NCBI GenBank assembly: GCA_021829835.1
Contig: JAKBPE010000009.1
Span: forward strand, 1-40,726
DNA from: a bacterium
GTDB lineage: Archaea > Micrarchaeota > Micrarchaeia > Micrarchaeales > CABMGC01
DNA length: 40,726 bases
Direction: 5' to 3'
The notes beneath the pieces were generated by a model. The model was given only the letters and a program-made list of their open reading frames with translations, had not been told where the DNA came from and made no database searches. Positions 7,912 to 16,005 of this stretch are shown here, in pieces (the stretch's first letter is position 1; each line of letters opens with the position of its first letter). A program made the position numbers and the translations under genes.

Positions 7912-8610
7912 ATGTCCAATCAAAATTTCCCGAAGACATTGGCTCTCATACCTGACGGGAACAGGAGATGGGCAAGAAAGCACAGGCTTTCAATGCTAAA
8001 GGGCTATGACCTAGGGATCAAGAAATTCATACTATTCAGCGAATGGTGTATGCAGTATGGCATAGACAACATAGCCGTATGGGCATTCTCCACTGAGAAC
8101 TTCATGAGAAATGAAAAAGAGACAAAGACCCTATTCGGGCTTTATAAGAAGGTAGCAAATGACAAGCCCATAATAGCGCGCCTGCATTCAAACAAAACAA
8201 GGTTCAGGGTAATAGGAAACAAGGAGCTCCTGCCTCCAGATCTGCGCAGATCACTTGAAAATTTAGAGAAAGAAACAAGGAAATACAAGGGCAGGATAAT
8301 AAACATGCTAATAGGCTATGGGGGAAAGAACGATATCCTCCATGCAGTAAAGGCCATAGCCAAAAACGTCAAAGATGCAGCCTCTATAAACGAAGCGGTA
8401 ATAAGCAAGTATCTCATATCAAACTCAATACCAAATATAGATCTTGTAATCAGAACATCAGGAGAACAAAGGCTTTCAGGTTTCATGCCATGGCAGACAG
8501 AATACTCGGAGCTCTACTTTTCCAAAAAACTATGGCCAAGTTTCACTAAAAAGGACCTGAAAGCAGCGTTGACTGACTACAGCAATCGCCAGAGGCGCTT
8601 TGGCAAGTAG
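7912..8610 (+). CDS. uppS: cis-prenyltransferase (undecaprenyl diphosphate synthase family)
   Basis: The 232-residue enzyme condenses isopentenyl diphosphate with an allylic diphosphate to make long-chain polyprenyl diphosphate. Hallmarks are ALIPDGNRRWARKH (catalytic Asp at about 16), the WAFSTENFMRNEKE segment (about 62-75), and the C-terminal IDLVIRTSGEQRLSGFMPWQ followed by TEYSELYF, which binds the homoallylic substrate. Length is near the family norm. It is the first gene of a plus-strand operon with DUF2070 and a dolichol-kinase-like gene, consistent with synthesis of the lipid carrier for surface glycans. Chain length cannot be deduced. Confidence 0.93.
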   Translation: MSNQNFPKTLALIPDGNRRWARKHRLSMLKGYDLGIKKFILFSEWCMQYGIDNIAVWAFSTENFMRNEKETKTLFGLYKKVANDKPIIARLHSNKTRFRVIGNKELLPPDLRRSLENLEKETRKYKGRIINMLIGYGGKNDILHAVKAIAKNVKDAASINEAVISKYLISNSIPNIDLVIRTSGEQRLSGFMPWQTEYSELYFSKKLWPSFTKKDLKAALTDYSNRQRRFGK

Positions 8611-8636
8611 TCAGTTCCTTCCACCAGGGATATAGA

Positions 8637-10475
8637 ATGCCGGACCAAACCAAGGACATAATGCGTTTTTCACGTTACTTCAATATAGAAGCCCCATCAA
8701 GCTCCGTTCAGGCCCTCTTACTCGTTATTTTAGGAGCAGCAACAGGCATAATATCATATGCACTTATACATGTAAATTCGGGAATCGGCCTTTTCCAAAT
8801 CTTCTCATTCGGTTCAAGCATAGGTGTTATATTATTCACGCTCCCGAGCCTTATAACTGTCATTTCACTTAAAGCAATGAAGAAAGTTCTCAAACTGAAG
8901 CATGCCTTTTTCGCAGTTCTAGCCATATCTCTGGTATACGCTGTTTTTTTTCTTATGAATTCGATGATATTCGCATTTCTGCATAATTATTCACTGGCTT
9001 ACATAATAATTATACTAAGCAACACCATGATATACGGATACTGGTTCATGATAAACAAGGTTGTAATGTACCAGAAGCGGATACAGCTCTTCACCGCCGC
9101 TTTCCAGCCAATACTGAATATCTTTTTCTTTGTGCCTATGAACCGCTATCTTTTCGATACCAGCGTACAGCTTCCTGTGGTATTGCTCAAGCTCTGGGGC
9201 GGAATGATAGTCTTCATGTTTGTAGGTTACTATATCCTATATCTGATGGACAAACCTGCAAAAAAAGAGCTCAAGATAAGCGGAGTAGAGATAATAAGTT
9301 CAATGATAAACCAATGGCTTTATGACATAACCAACGAAGGTAGCATGCTAAACGGAACAGGGGTAAAGCGCGATATAGAGATAGACGTTATGGCTTTCAG
9401 AAACGGCAGCAGCTTTAAGGCAGTTTTTATAAATCCAGGCGTACATTATGGTCCATTCCATGATGTAGGTGGAGGCATAACTACCATGCATCTAGGCAAA
9501 AAGATAAAGGAAGGTATAGGTGCCATTCCTTTCATAATGCATGGCGCTGTAAGTTTTGAAGACAATCCAATAAGCACAAAACAGGTATATACTCTCTCAA
9601 ATGCTATCTCAAACGAGCTAAAAGCTCTTCCAATTTCTTCATTTAATCCAGCAAGAGGCTCATTCTCAAAGGGTTCATCCGGATCGTGCAATGCCCTTGC
9701 ATTCAAGATAAATGACTTCACCCTTCTCTCGCTTACAAAGGCGCCTTCTGTCACAGAAGACATAAATAAAGGCGTAGGTACCGAGCTTAAGGAATATGCT
9801 TCAAGATATTTCGGGAAGGTATCTCTTGTCGATGCCCACAATTCAAGGACAGAATCCGCATCTTCAGAAGAACTTCGTGGAATATTCGAAGGCAGCAAGT
9901 ATGTGGGAATATACAAAAATGCAATAAAGAGTGCGGCAAAAAAAATGCCAAAGGAGAAGCCTGTTCTGCTCGGAGTCTCAACAAGACTGCTTGGCAGTGA
10001 GATAAACAAAAAGGACTTAGGTGACGGATATTCAAGCATCGGAATATTTTCTTTTGGTAAAAAACGTTTCTGTATGATATATTTTGATGCAAATAACATG
10101 CTGCCAAAGCTCAGAACTGAAATAATCTCCCATGTAAGAAGGCATTTCAAAATCGATTCCGAAGTCTATACTACAGACACGCACTCGGTAAACACAATAG
10201 CGCTTCCAGCCAGCAATGTGCTGGGCAGGAAGACCAGATCAAGGGAACTGCTTCCCATACTGGACATGATGATCTCAGAGGCGCTTTCAGATATGAAGCC
10301 GGTGAAAGCAGCATATCTCAGAACAACCGTGAAAGGCTTCAAGGTATGGGGGGCAGGCTCTGAAGATACCTTAAAGAAGGTAAGCCGTGAGGTAATCCGG
10401 AACGGCAAAAGAAAGGTTCCCATCATAATAGCAGCAGGCTTTATAATTGCAGCATGGGTTATTTATCTAATATAA
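8637..10475 (+). CDS. DUF2070-like archaeal membrane protein
   Basis: This 612-residue protein has six or so hydrophobic segments in the first 205 residues, a large soluble region (about 205-590) and a single C-terminal helix (IIIAAGFIIAAWVIYLI). The soluble part contains FINPGVHYGPFHDVGGGITT and FIMHGAVSFEDNPISTKQ, Gly/His/Asp-rich stretches that recall the archaea-specific DUF2070 family; members have no established function that I know of. It starts 26 bases after the cis-prenyltransferase gene and is followed by a putative polyprenol kinase, so a role in lipid-carrier handling or surface glycan assembly is plausible. The His and Asp residues would suit metal or phosphate chemistry, but that is speculative. 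Confidence 0.65.
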   Translation: MPDQTKDIMRFSRYFNIEAPSSSVQALLLVILGAATGIISYALIHVNSGIGLFQIFSFGSSIGVILFTLPSLITVISLKAMKKVLKLKHAFFAVLAISLVYAVFFLMNSMIFAFLHNYSLAYIIIILSNTMIYGYWFMINKVVMYQKRIQLFTAAFQPILNIFFFVPMNRYLFDTSVQLPVVLLKLWGGMIVFMFVGYYILYLMDKPAKKELKISGVEIISSMINQWLYDITNEGSMLNGTGVKRDIEIDVMAFRNGSSFKAVFINPGVHYGPFHDVGGGITTMHLGKKIKEGIGAIPFIMHGAVSFEDNPISTKQVYTLSNAISNELKALPISSFNPARGSFSKGSSGSCNALAFKINDFTLLSLTKAPSVTEDINKGVGTELKEYASRYFGKVSLVDAHNSRTESASSEELRGIFEGSKYVGIYKNAIKSAAKKMPKEKPVLLGVSTRLLGSEINKKDLGDGYSSIGIFSFGKKRFCMIYFDANNMLPKLRTEIISHVRRHFKIDSEVYTTDTHSVNTIALPASNVLGRKTRSRELLPILDMMISEALSDMKPVKAAYLRTTVKGFKVWGAGSEDTLKKVSREVIRNGKRKVPIIIAAGFIIAAWVIYLI

Positions 10476-10518
10476 AAATACGAATCGCAATCAGCAAAAG
10501 CTAAGCGAAGTGAGCAAT

Positions 10519-11451
10519 ATGCCTGACATTATCTTTCTTTATTTCCTATATGCTGCGGCAACCCTGATGCTCGCATACAGGCTTATAAAACTTAAAAAGT
10601 TCTCAGACCTCTCCTCATACTCTGCAATACTTGTAATAAGCATAATAGCATTCTACCTTGAGCATGCAGATATAGCACTGCTGATAAGCGGCGTAATAAT
10701 CTTTAATGCCATAATAGCATCTTACGGAAAGAAGCTATGCTATCTCTTCATATTTATAGGGATTTTATACGCTGCAGTTTCATACACCACAGGACCTGAA
10801 TTTGTACTCCAATCATTATTTCTGGGAATGCTGAGCGGTTCCAACCTTTTCGAAACAAAAAAGCAGAAAAACGAGAAAAAGAACGAACTGAGGCGAAATG
10901 CAGTTCAGATACTTGCAGGCGTATTCTTAATATCTGTTTTTTACATCCTAAAAAGCAGCATAGCCGACGCTGTGCTTTTCTGGTTTGTAATACTCGGCTC
11001 AATTTTCGGTAATTATGCATTAATCAACAGATCAGAGAAAATCTCAAAGTTTATAAACAGTTTTGAACGTTCAGAGACCACATTGGGTTCCGGGGCCAGA
11101 TGGCTTGCAATAGGTTCGCTTGCAACCGCATCATTTCTCACCGGAAATGCAGTCCTAACTGTCTTTTCAGCAATATTCATAGCAGATTCTCTTTCCACTC
11201 TTTTCGGAATATCTATAAAGACGCCAAGACTTCCATACAACCATAATAAAAGCACAGGAGGCACAGCAGTATACTTCCTCACTGTATTGGCAATTTCATA
11301 CGCGTTCATAGGTCCTCTTGCAGTACTCTTTGCCATGGCATCCTCTCTATTCGAGAGCCAGCCATACCATATAGACGACAATTTCGATGTGGCAATACTG
11401 ATGGTTGCAATATTCGTACTCCTGAAGTTCTTTGGAATAGGCATATTCTAA
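10519..11451 (+). CDS. dolichol kinase / CDP-alcohol-like membrane enzyme
   Basis: The product (about 310 residues) is almost entirely hydrophobic, with some eight to ten helices. The C-terminal half has AIFIADSLSTLFGISIKTPRL and NHNKSTGGTAVYFL, which match the ADxxAxxxG...K(S/T)xxGT pattern of the dolichol kinase/phosphatidate cytidylyltransferase superfamily. DUF92 proteins are a related alternative. A CTP-dependent polyprenol kinase would fit its place after the cis-prenyltransferase and DUF2070 genes. ATG 10519 is taken as start; a GTG three codons upstream is also possible. Confidence in the superfamily is moderate and in the exact activity low. Confidence 0.6.
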   Translation: MPDIIFLYFLYAAATLMLAYRLIKLKKFSDLSSYSAILVISIIAFYLEHADIALLISGVIIFNAIIASYGKKLCYLFIFIGILYAAVSYTTGPEFVLQSLFLGMLSGSNLFETKKQKNEKKNELRRNAVQILAGVFLISVFYILKSSIADAVLFWFVILGSIFGNYALINRSEKISKFINSFERSETTLGSGARWLAIGSLATASFLTGNAVLTVFSAIFIADSLSTLFGISIKTPRLPYNHNKSTGGTAVYFLTVLAISYAFIGPLAVLFAMASSLFESQPYHIDDNFDVAILMVAIFVLLKFFGIGIF

Positions 11452-11508
11452 GAATCCCATGGAAAACTGCGAAGCACTACATCACAGCTTCAAAAAATCC
11501 ACGGCCAA

Positions 11509-12309
11509 CTATATTGGCGTAAACGTTACCCTATCCTCAATTTTCGGGCATCCGAATTTCTTCCACGCATTTCCAAGCCTTACACTTATTTCTATGAATC
11601 TCTCTTCTTCAGGTCCTGATGAACCAGGCGCAACTGAAACTTCGCCCTCCTTCACGCTGAACATCCCCTCTGCGTATCTGCCATGCAGCGACACGCCTCC
11701 AATTTCTATCTTAATCTCACTTCCAGCCCCAATTGAGAGATCAGATGCTCTGGTGGAAAGCTTCATGTTGCCATAGCCGTCTACATATGCAAGCCTGTCT
11801 CTGGGAGGTTCTGGAAGTTCTCTTGCATCAAGCTTCTCACCTAGCACAGAGTAATCCTTATTTATTACCTTTGAAAGAGGTTCAGGGTACTTATCCCTTG
11901 ATCTGAATTGCGAGCCCATATTCTCAACTTTAAGGTATCTAAGCTCCCTGATCATAGGTTTTATGAAGGAAAAGGTGTATCCCGAAAGTACAGCCACTAT
12001 TTCAAGTCCTGTATTAAGCTTTGCATAGACCAGTCTCTCCCCTTCATTCTTCTTTCTGGGGTTAGGATTATCAGCTCTAGGCGCAGTATTTGAAAAGATA
12101 TACGTATCTCCAAGTTCTTTTTTGCTACCGTCAAGCGCCAGCTGATATATACAGAATCCGGTAGAGATTGTGCTGAAAGCCTCTACTGTTACATAATCCG
12201 TATCAATACTTCCGGCAAACATCCTAAGCTTTCTCTTTATCTCAGCAAAAGCAAGATCTCCTGCTCCAAAATCACCAACTACAAATACCAAGGGTTTAGA
12301 CTTCTCCAT
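11509..12309 (-). CDS. SAM hydroxide adenosyltransferase / chlorinase-fluorinase family (DUF62)
   Basis: The 266-residue protein matches the family that splits SAM into adenosine and methionine using water. Seen here are VFVVGDFGAGDLAFAEIK at the N-terminus, FSNTAPRADNPNPRKKNEGE (about 85-105; the family's NTAPR...NNxG region) and LSGYTFSFIKPMIREL (about 128-143), followed by the C-terminal beta-barrel domain with YVDGYGNMKLS. ATG 12309 is the start; the track's TTG two codons earlier is unlikely. It lies downstream of the uS11 gene on the same strand after a 94-base gap. With mat and the HTH-CBS gene it adds to a SAM-turnover theme in the window. Confidence 0.8.
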   Translation of the reverse strand: MEKSKPLVFVVGDFGAGDLAFAEIKRKLRMFAGSIDTDYVTVEAFSTISTGFCIYQLALDGSKKELGDTYIFSNTAPRADNPNPRKKNEGERLVYAKLNTGLEIVAVLSGYTFSFIKPMIRELRYLKVENMGSQFRSRDKYPEPLSKVINKDYSVLGEKLDARELPEPPRDRLAYVDGYGNMKLSTRASDLSIGAGSEIKIEIGGVSLHGRYAEGMFSVKEGEVSVAPGSSGPEEERFIEISVRLGNAWKKFGCPKIEDRVTFTPI

Positions 12310-12403
12310 GTGCAATTATTAACCCCAAAGTAATTTAAAATCGGCTGCATATGCAAGATATGTGAATGATGCTTTGGCAATTAGGAAGAATGCAAGTTAA
12401 AAA

Positions 12404-12925
12404 TCAGACTCTTCTTCCTCTTCTGCCTCCGGGTCTCTTCGTAGTATCTGTAGGCATCGGGGTTACGTCTTCTATTGCGCCTATCCTGAACCCGCTTCTC
12501 GCAAGTGCTCTTACAACAGCCTGTGCGCCATGTCCAGGTGTCTTGGAGCTATGTCCCCCAACTGCCCTTATCTTAATATTTATATGCGTAATTCCCTTCT
12601 CAAGCGCTATTGATGAAACCCTATATGCTGCCTGCGTGGCTGCGAAAGGAGAGCCTTCCTCGTGGTCTGCTTCTACAACCATTCCTCCGCTTCCCACTGC
12701 TATAGTCTCTGATCCTGAGAGGTCAGTTAATGTTATTATGGTATTATTCTTTGACGAGAATATATGTGCTACTCCCCATCTCGTTCCTTTAGGCTTGCTC
12801 TTCTCCTGGATTGCCTGGACTTCAGCTTCGTAACTGAGTTCTCCTTTCCTTACCATTTCGTCTTTTTCTGATTTCTGAAGTTTCTTTGCTGCAGAAGCCT
12901 GTTTTGTACTAGTACCTTTTGCCAT
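12404..12925 (-). CDS. rps11: 30S ribosomal protein uS11
   Basis: Core motifs of archaeal uS11 are clear: [40 protein letters not shown], and the C-terminal [20 protein letters not shown] ending in RRGRRV. The protein is about 173 residues, longer than the usual 130, because of a 45-residue Lys/Ala/Glu-rich N-terminal extension. ATG 12925 (MAKGTSTK) follows the uS4 stop after five bases. It is the last of the uS13-uS4-uS11 operon; the RNA polymerase subunit D gene that usually follows in archaea is absent here. Confidence 0.97.
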   Translation of the reverse strand: MAKGTSTKQASAAKKLQKSEKDEMVRKGELSYEAEVQAIQEKSKPKGTRWGVAHIFSSKNNTIITLTDLSGSETIAVGSGGMVVEADHEEGSPFAATQAAYRVSSIALEKGITHINIKIRAVGGHSSKTPGHGAQAVVRALARSGFRIGAIEDVTPMPTDTTKRPGGRRGRRV

Positions 12926-12930
12926 AAAAA

Positions 12931-13491
12931 TCACTCGGTTTCCTTCCCACTCACTTCAGCTTCCTTTAAAGGTGTCGCTGCGGTTTCAGTAGGAGTAATG
13001 TTAGCCTTAGTATTTTCTATATCTATAGGCTTGTAATATGAAATTTTCTCTTCGTCCCTCTTGCTTACCAGATATCCTGGTGACTTTGCCCTTCTTCCGT
13101 CAATCGCTATGAAACCATGCGTTATAAGCTGCCTTGCCTGCTTGCTTGTTTTGGCAAGTCCCTTTCTAAGCACGACTGTCTGAAGCCTTCTCTCAAGCAT
13201 GTCTTCTGGCTTTATTTCAAGAAGGTCGTCAAGGTTCGCACCTTCTTTGACTATTCCATATCTGGAAAGCCTTGAGACAAGTTCCTTTCCATTAGATTCC
13301 TGTATCCTTCCGGAGAGAACTGCCCTAACATTTCTTCTTACTCTTCTTATCTCACTGGTTGCCCTCCATAACTCATTCAGGTTTTTTAATCCAAAATCGT
13401 CTCTAAGTTTATGCTCATCTGTTATTCTCTGAGTATTCCATATGTCTGCAGGTCTCTGCACTTTCTTTCTATTTCTTCTCGGCGCTCCCAT
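12931..13491 (-). CDS. rps4: 30S ribosomal protein uS4
   Basis: The protein is about 186 residues from ATG 13491 ([14 protein letters not shown]). The S4 RNA-binding domain lies around 105-155: [20 protein letters not shown] followed by [16 protein letters not shown]. The C-terminal Thr/Glu/Ala-rich tail (about 160-186) is lineage-specific. The track's longer start (13545) would run into the uS13 gene and lacks the archaeal N-terminus, so it is rejected. Four bases separate it from the uS13 stop and five from the uS11 start. Confidence 0.97.
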   Translation of the reverse strand: MGAPRRNRKKVQRPADIWNTQRITDEHKLRDDFGLKNLNELWRATSEIRRVRRNVRAVLSGRIQESNGKELVSRLSRYGIVKEGANLDDLLEIKPEDMLERRLQTVVLRKGLAKTSKQARQLITHGFIAIDGRRAKSPGYLVSKRDEEKISYYKPIDIENTKANITPTETAATPLKEAEVSGKETE

Positions 13492-13495
13492 CTCA

Positions 13496-14020
13496 TCACT
13501 TCTTCTCCTGCTGAGACTGCGTGGCTTTCGCCTGAGCCTCTGCACTCTTCTTCATAACTCCTATTGTAGCTCCAGTTCTTCCAGTGGACCTGGTTCTCTG
13601 CCCTCTTACTTTCTGTCCATACTGGTGCCTGTGACCTCTCCAAGTCTGTATTTTTATCATACTGTCAATATCCTGCCTGTTTTTAACTGTTAGGTCGACA
13701 CCTATGACGTGCATATCTTCTCCTGTCTCATTATCCTTTCTCCTGTTAAGCATGAATTTTGGTATATTCTTAAGCTTCTGGGGCTCCTTTATCATAGCTT
13801 CAAGCTGTGCAACCTGTGCATCACTGAGATCTTTGAGCTCGGTCTCCTTGCTTATCTTGTATTCGTTTTCATATGATATTGCAAGAGCCCTCGCAATGCT
13901 ATGTCCTATGCCTTTTATCTGCATAAGCCCTCTTACCATCTTGTAGCTGCCGTTTATGTCCCTTCCGGCTATTCTAATTATGCTTGTTGCTCCTTCATGC
14001 TTGTTTTTATCTTGAGCCAT
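13496..14020 (-). CDS. rps13: 30S ribosomal protein uS13
   Basis: First gene of the operon. Motifs include IIRIAGRDINGSYKMVRGLM and QIKGIGHSIARALAISYE (helix-two-turn-helix), then the basic C-terminus WRGHRHQYGQKVRGQRTRST that contacts tRNA in the head of the small subunit. The last 20 residues form an Ala/Gln/Lys tail (AEAQAKATQSQQEKK) beyond the normal archaeal end. ATG 14020 (MAQDKNKH) is preferred over the upstream in-frame start. The A+T-rich stretch GTATTTAAGAC about 65 bases upstream is a possible TATA box. Confidence 0.97.
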   Translation of the reverse strand: MAQDKNKHEGATSIIRIAGRDINGSYKMVRGLMQIKGIGHSIARALAISYENEYKISKETELKDLSDAQVAQLEAMIKEPQKLKNIPKFMLNRRKDNETGEDMHVIGVDLTVKNRQDIDSMIKIQTWRGHRHQYGQKVRGQRTRSTGRTGATIGVMKKSAEAQAKATQSQQEKK

Positions 14021-14169
14021 AAAATGCACTTTAAGGTATGATTAATACACTGACTAGGATATTATTCTGTCAGAAATGTCTTAAATACCTTTGCTTCTTT
14101 AGAACCTAATATGCTACATGGCAGTTTTTCACAACCCGAACGAACCAATGCATAATATCTACTCCTCCT

Positions 14170-14832
14170 TCAGGCAAAGCACTCTTTCCTAAGCTTTCTT
14201 ATGGCATCAGGAAGCCTTTCGGAATTAAGCAGGGCGCTTCCAGCAACTAGAAAATCCGCTCCGGCTTCAGCTGCCATCCTTCCTGTCTCGTTATTTATTC
14301 CTCCGTCAACTCCTACCACTGCATCAATTCCAAGCTCGCATATCTTCCTCTTTGCATGCTCTACCTTTCCAATGCACTCCATAATGAATTTCTGGCCTCC
14401 GAAACCGGGATTCACTGTCATGATCAGGATTTTATCAAGCCTGCCAGCAACTCCATCAATTCCATGTAAATCAGTAGCAGGGTTAAGCGCAAGCCCAGCC
14501 TTTAGCCCAAGCTTCTCTATCTTATCCAGAACAGGTTCCATGTCTGCATCAGATTCGAGGTGAACTATAAGCGAGTCGCATCCTGCATCTGCAAACCTCT
14601 CCAGATACTCTCCAGGCCTTTCTACCATGAGATGGGCATCCAGTTCAATATCTGTAAGCTTTCTTATGGATTTCACGAACCCCGGGCCAAAGCTGAGATT
14701 CGGCACAAAATGTCCATCCATTATGTCAAGGTGTATAGAGTCTGCCTCGCCTTCCTCTATCTCTTCTATTATATGGCCTATCTTAGCAAAATCCGCATCA
14801 AGTATTGATACTGATATCTCTGCATTCTTCAT
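14170..14832 (-). CDS. rpe: ribulose-phosphate 3-epimerase
   Basis: This 220-residue TIM barrel interconverts ribulose 5-phosphate and xylulose 5-phosphate. Motifs: VSILDADFAKIGHIIEEIEE at the N-terminus, IHLDIMDGHFVPNLSFGP (metal-binding His and Asp), DAHLMVERP, MTVNPGFGGQKFI, and VGVDGGINNETG followed by ADFLVAGSALL (phosphate site). All expected catalytic residues seem present. Many archaea lack this pentose-phosphate enzyme, so it suggests at least a partial non-oxidative pathway. It is transcribed alone, divergent from the zinc-ribbon mini-gene. Confidence 0.95.
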   Translation of the reverse strand: MKNAEISVSILDADFAKIGHIIEEIEEGEADSIHLDIMDGHFVPNLSFGPGFVKSIRKLTDIELDAHLMVERPGEYLERFADAGCDSLIVHLESDADMEPVLDKIEKLGLKAGLALNPATDLHGIDGVAGRLDKILIMTVNPGFGGQKFIMECIGKVEHAKRKICELGIDAVVGVDGGINNETGRMAAEAGADFLVAGSALLNSERLPDAIRKLRKECFA

Positions 14833-14888
14833 CTAAAACCCATCTATTATTATATCTGCAAATAAATTTCTTTATATTAAGTGCTTAA

Positions 14889-15026
14889 ATGTGTTCAAGC
14901 TGCAAAGCAGAATCAAAGTGCGCCTGCATATGTGTGGAAAACCTCGCAGTGATACAGAGTGAATTCTACCCATTCGATGTAATAAGAATAAAATGTGACG
15001 ATTGTGAACACAGCGTAGTCAGGTAA
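14889..15026 (+). CDS. 45-residue zinc-ribbon protein, absent from ORF track
   Basis: This small ORF encodes a 45-residue protein with Cys pairs CSSC near the N-terminus and CDDC near the C-terminus (about 36-39), plus CAC in between, a pattern typical of a rubredoxin-like or zinc-ribbon knuckle pair. ATG 14889 lies about 26 bases after AAATAAAT, fitting a leaderless transcript. It is divergent from rpe and convergent with the glutathione-transferase gene. I do not recognise the family. Ordered Cys spacing and a promoter at the right distance support real coding. Confidence 0.65.
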   Translation: MCSSCKAESKCACICVENLAVIQSEFYPFDVIRIKCDDCEHSVVR

Positions 15027-15070
15027 GCAAGGCCTAAAACCCCCGAATCATATATCTCTGCTATCGAAAT

Positions 15071-15682
15071 TCAAGTGTAAACCTTCTTCACCGCAGGCCT
15101 CGCCGAAATCCTTTCAAACCATAATTTAAGATTTGGAAAGTCTTCAAGGCGCTGACCTTGTGTCTCATATGGCACTACCCAAGGATATGTGGCCATGTCT
15201 GCTATGCTATACTCTCCAACCACAAAATTCCTTCCCTCAAGCCTTTTATCAAGAACTTTATACAACCTATTGACCTCCTTCTCGTATCTCTCTATTGCAT
15301 AAGGCACCCTTTCGGTTGCAAACTTTTTGAAATGGTGCACCTGCCCTGCCATGGGTCCTAGGCCGCCGACCTGCCAGAATAGCCATTCGTTGACTTCTAT
15401 CCTCTCTCTGAAGCCCACCGGCAAAAACTTTCCACTTTTTTCTGCCAAATAAAGAAGAATTGCGCCAGACTCAAATACTGAAATAGGGCCTTTCTTATCC
15501 TTTGGATCGTGGTCTACAATTGCAGGTATCTTGTTGTTTGGAGATACTGCAAGAAATTCGGGTTTGAACTGGTCGCCATCATGTAGATTTATCTGTATCT
15601 GTTTGTATGCCAGACCTGCTTCTTCAAGAAACAATTTCACCTTCTGCCCATTTGGCGTAGCTGCATAGTATAAGTCTATCAT
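15071..15682 (-). CDS. glutathione S-transferase, bacterial YfcG/YghU (nu) type
   Basis: The protein (203 residues from ATG 15682) has the thioredoxin-like N-terminal domain and helical C-terminal domain of GSTs. MIDLYYAATPNGQKVKLFLE carries the TPNG segment used by nu-class enzymes; NNKIPAIVDH holds the cis-proline, and VFESGAILLYLAEKSGKFLP the Glu-Ser pair that binds the gamma-glutamyl group. The C-terminal part (WQVGGLGPMAGQVHHFKKFA, IADMATYPWV) is very close to bacterial family members as I remember them, so recent transfer from bacteria is likely. GSTs are rare in archaea. It sits on the same strand as a GCS2-like ligase and an amidotransferase, which could supply a gamma-glutamyl thiol (inference). 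Confidence 0.9.
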   Translation of the reverse strand: MIDLYYAATPNGQKVKLFLEEAGLAYKQIQINLHDGDQFKPEFLAVSPNNKIPAIVDHDPKDKKGPISVFESGAILLYLAEKSGKFLPVGFRERIEVNEWLFWQVGGLGPMAGQVHHFKKFATERVPYAIERYEKEVNRLYKVLDKRLEGRNFVVGEYSIADMATYPWVVPYETQGQRLEDFPNLKLWFERISARPAVKKVYT

Positions 15683-15797
15683 ATCATCACATTGTTCTAT
15701 GGGCAATTAAAAACTATAAAACTTTCGAGATAAAAGACGCATGCACAAAAAATAATGTAAAAATGAAGATAAAAAAAGAAGGATGTTCTAAAAGCAT

Positions 15798-15893
15798 CGC
15801 CAGGGTAGGGATTTGAACCCTAAAAGCCCGAAGGCCATACGCTTGCAGGAAAAATTTCCAGGCGTACGCGTTACCAGATTCTGCCACCCTGGC
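15798..15893 (-). tRNA. tRNA-Ser(GGA) with a 12-base intron
   Basis: The acceptor stem GCCAGGG/CCCTGGC is perfect, the T-loop is TTCAAAT, and a long variable arm marks class II. Discriminator G fits serine rather than leucine. The anticodon stem TACGC/GCGTA encloses 19 bases; removing 12 after position 37 gives loop CTGGAAA with anticodon GGA. A TATA-like TTATATAT lies some 30-40 bases upstream on the minus strand. Confidence 0.88.
15844..15855 (-). other. 12-base intron of tRNA-Ser, canonical 37/38 site
   Basis: On the minus strand the insert reads ATTTTTCCTGCA after A37. Its TTCC can pair with GGAA of the anticodon region, giving the central helix of a bulge-helix-bulge. Excision restores a normal seven-base loop. 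Confidence 0.75.
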
Positions 15894-16005
15894 ATTGGGT
15901 GATTATGCTCTAATCTTAATGCGATATATAATATAAAAGAATGCCTTCTTTCTGGAAATCATCCATTTGCTCAATCTACTGCTTAATTATTCTTTTCCAA
16001 AAAAA

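Noticed and set aside
9446-10150. 234-residue minus ORF inside the DUF2070 gene
   Set aside because: Antisense shadow; the plus-strand frame has coherent membrane and soluble domains and operon position.
13422-13643. 73-residue minus ORF overlapping uS4 and uS13
   Set aside because: Out-of-frame reading of two ribosomal protein genes.
15798-15893. tRNA-Leu instead of tRNA-Ser
   Set aside because: No 12-base excision from the loop gives a Leu anticodon, and the discriminator is G rather than A.
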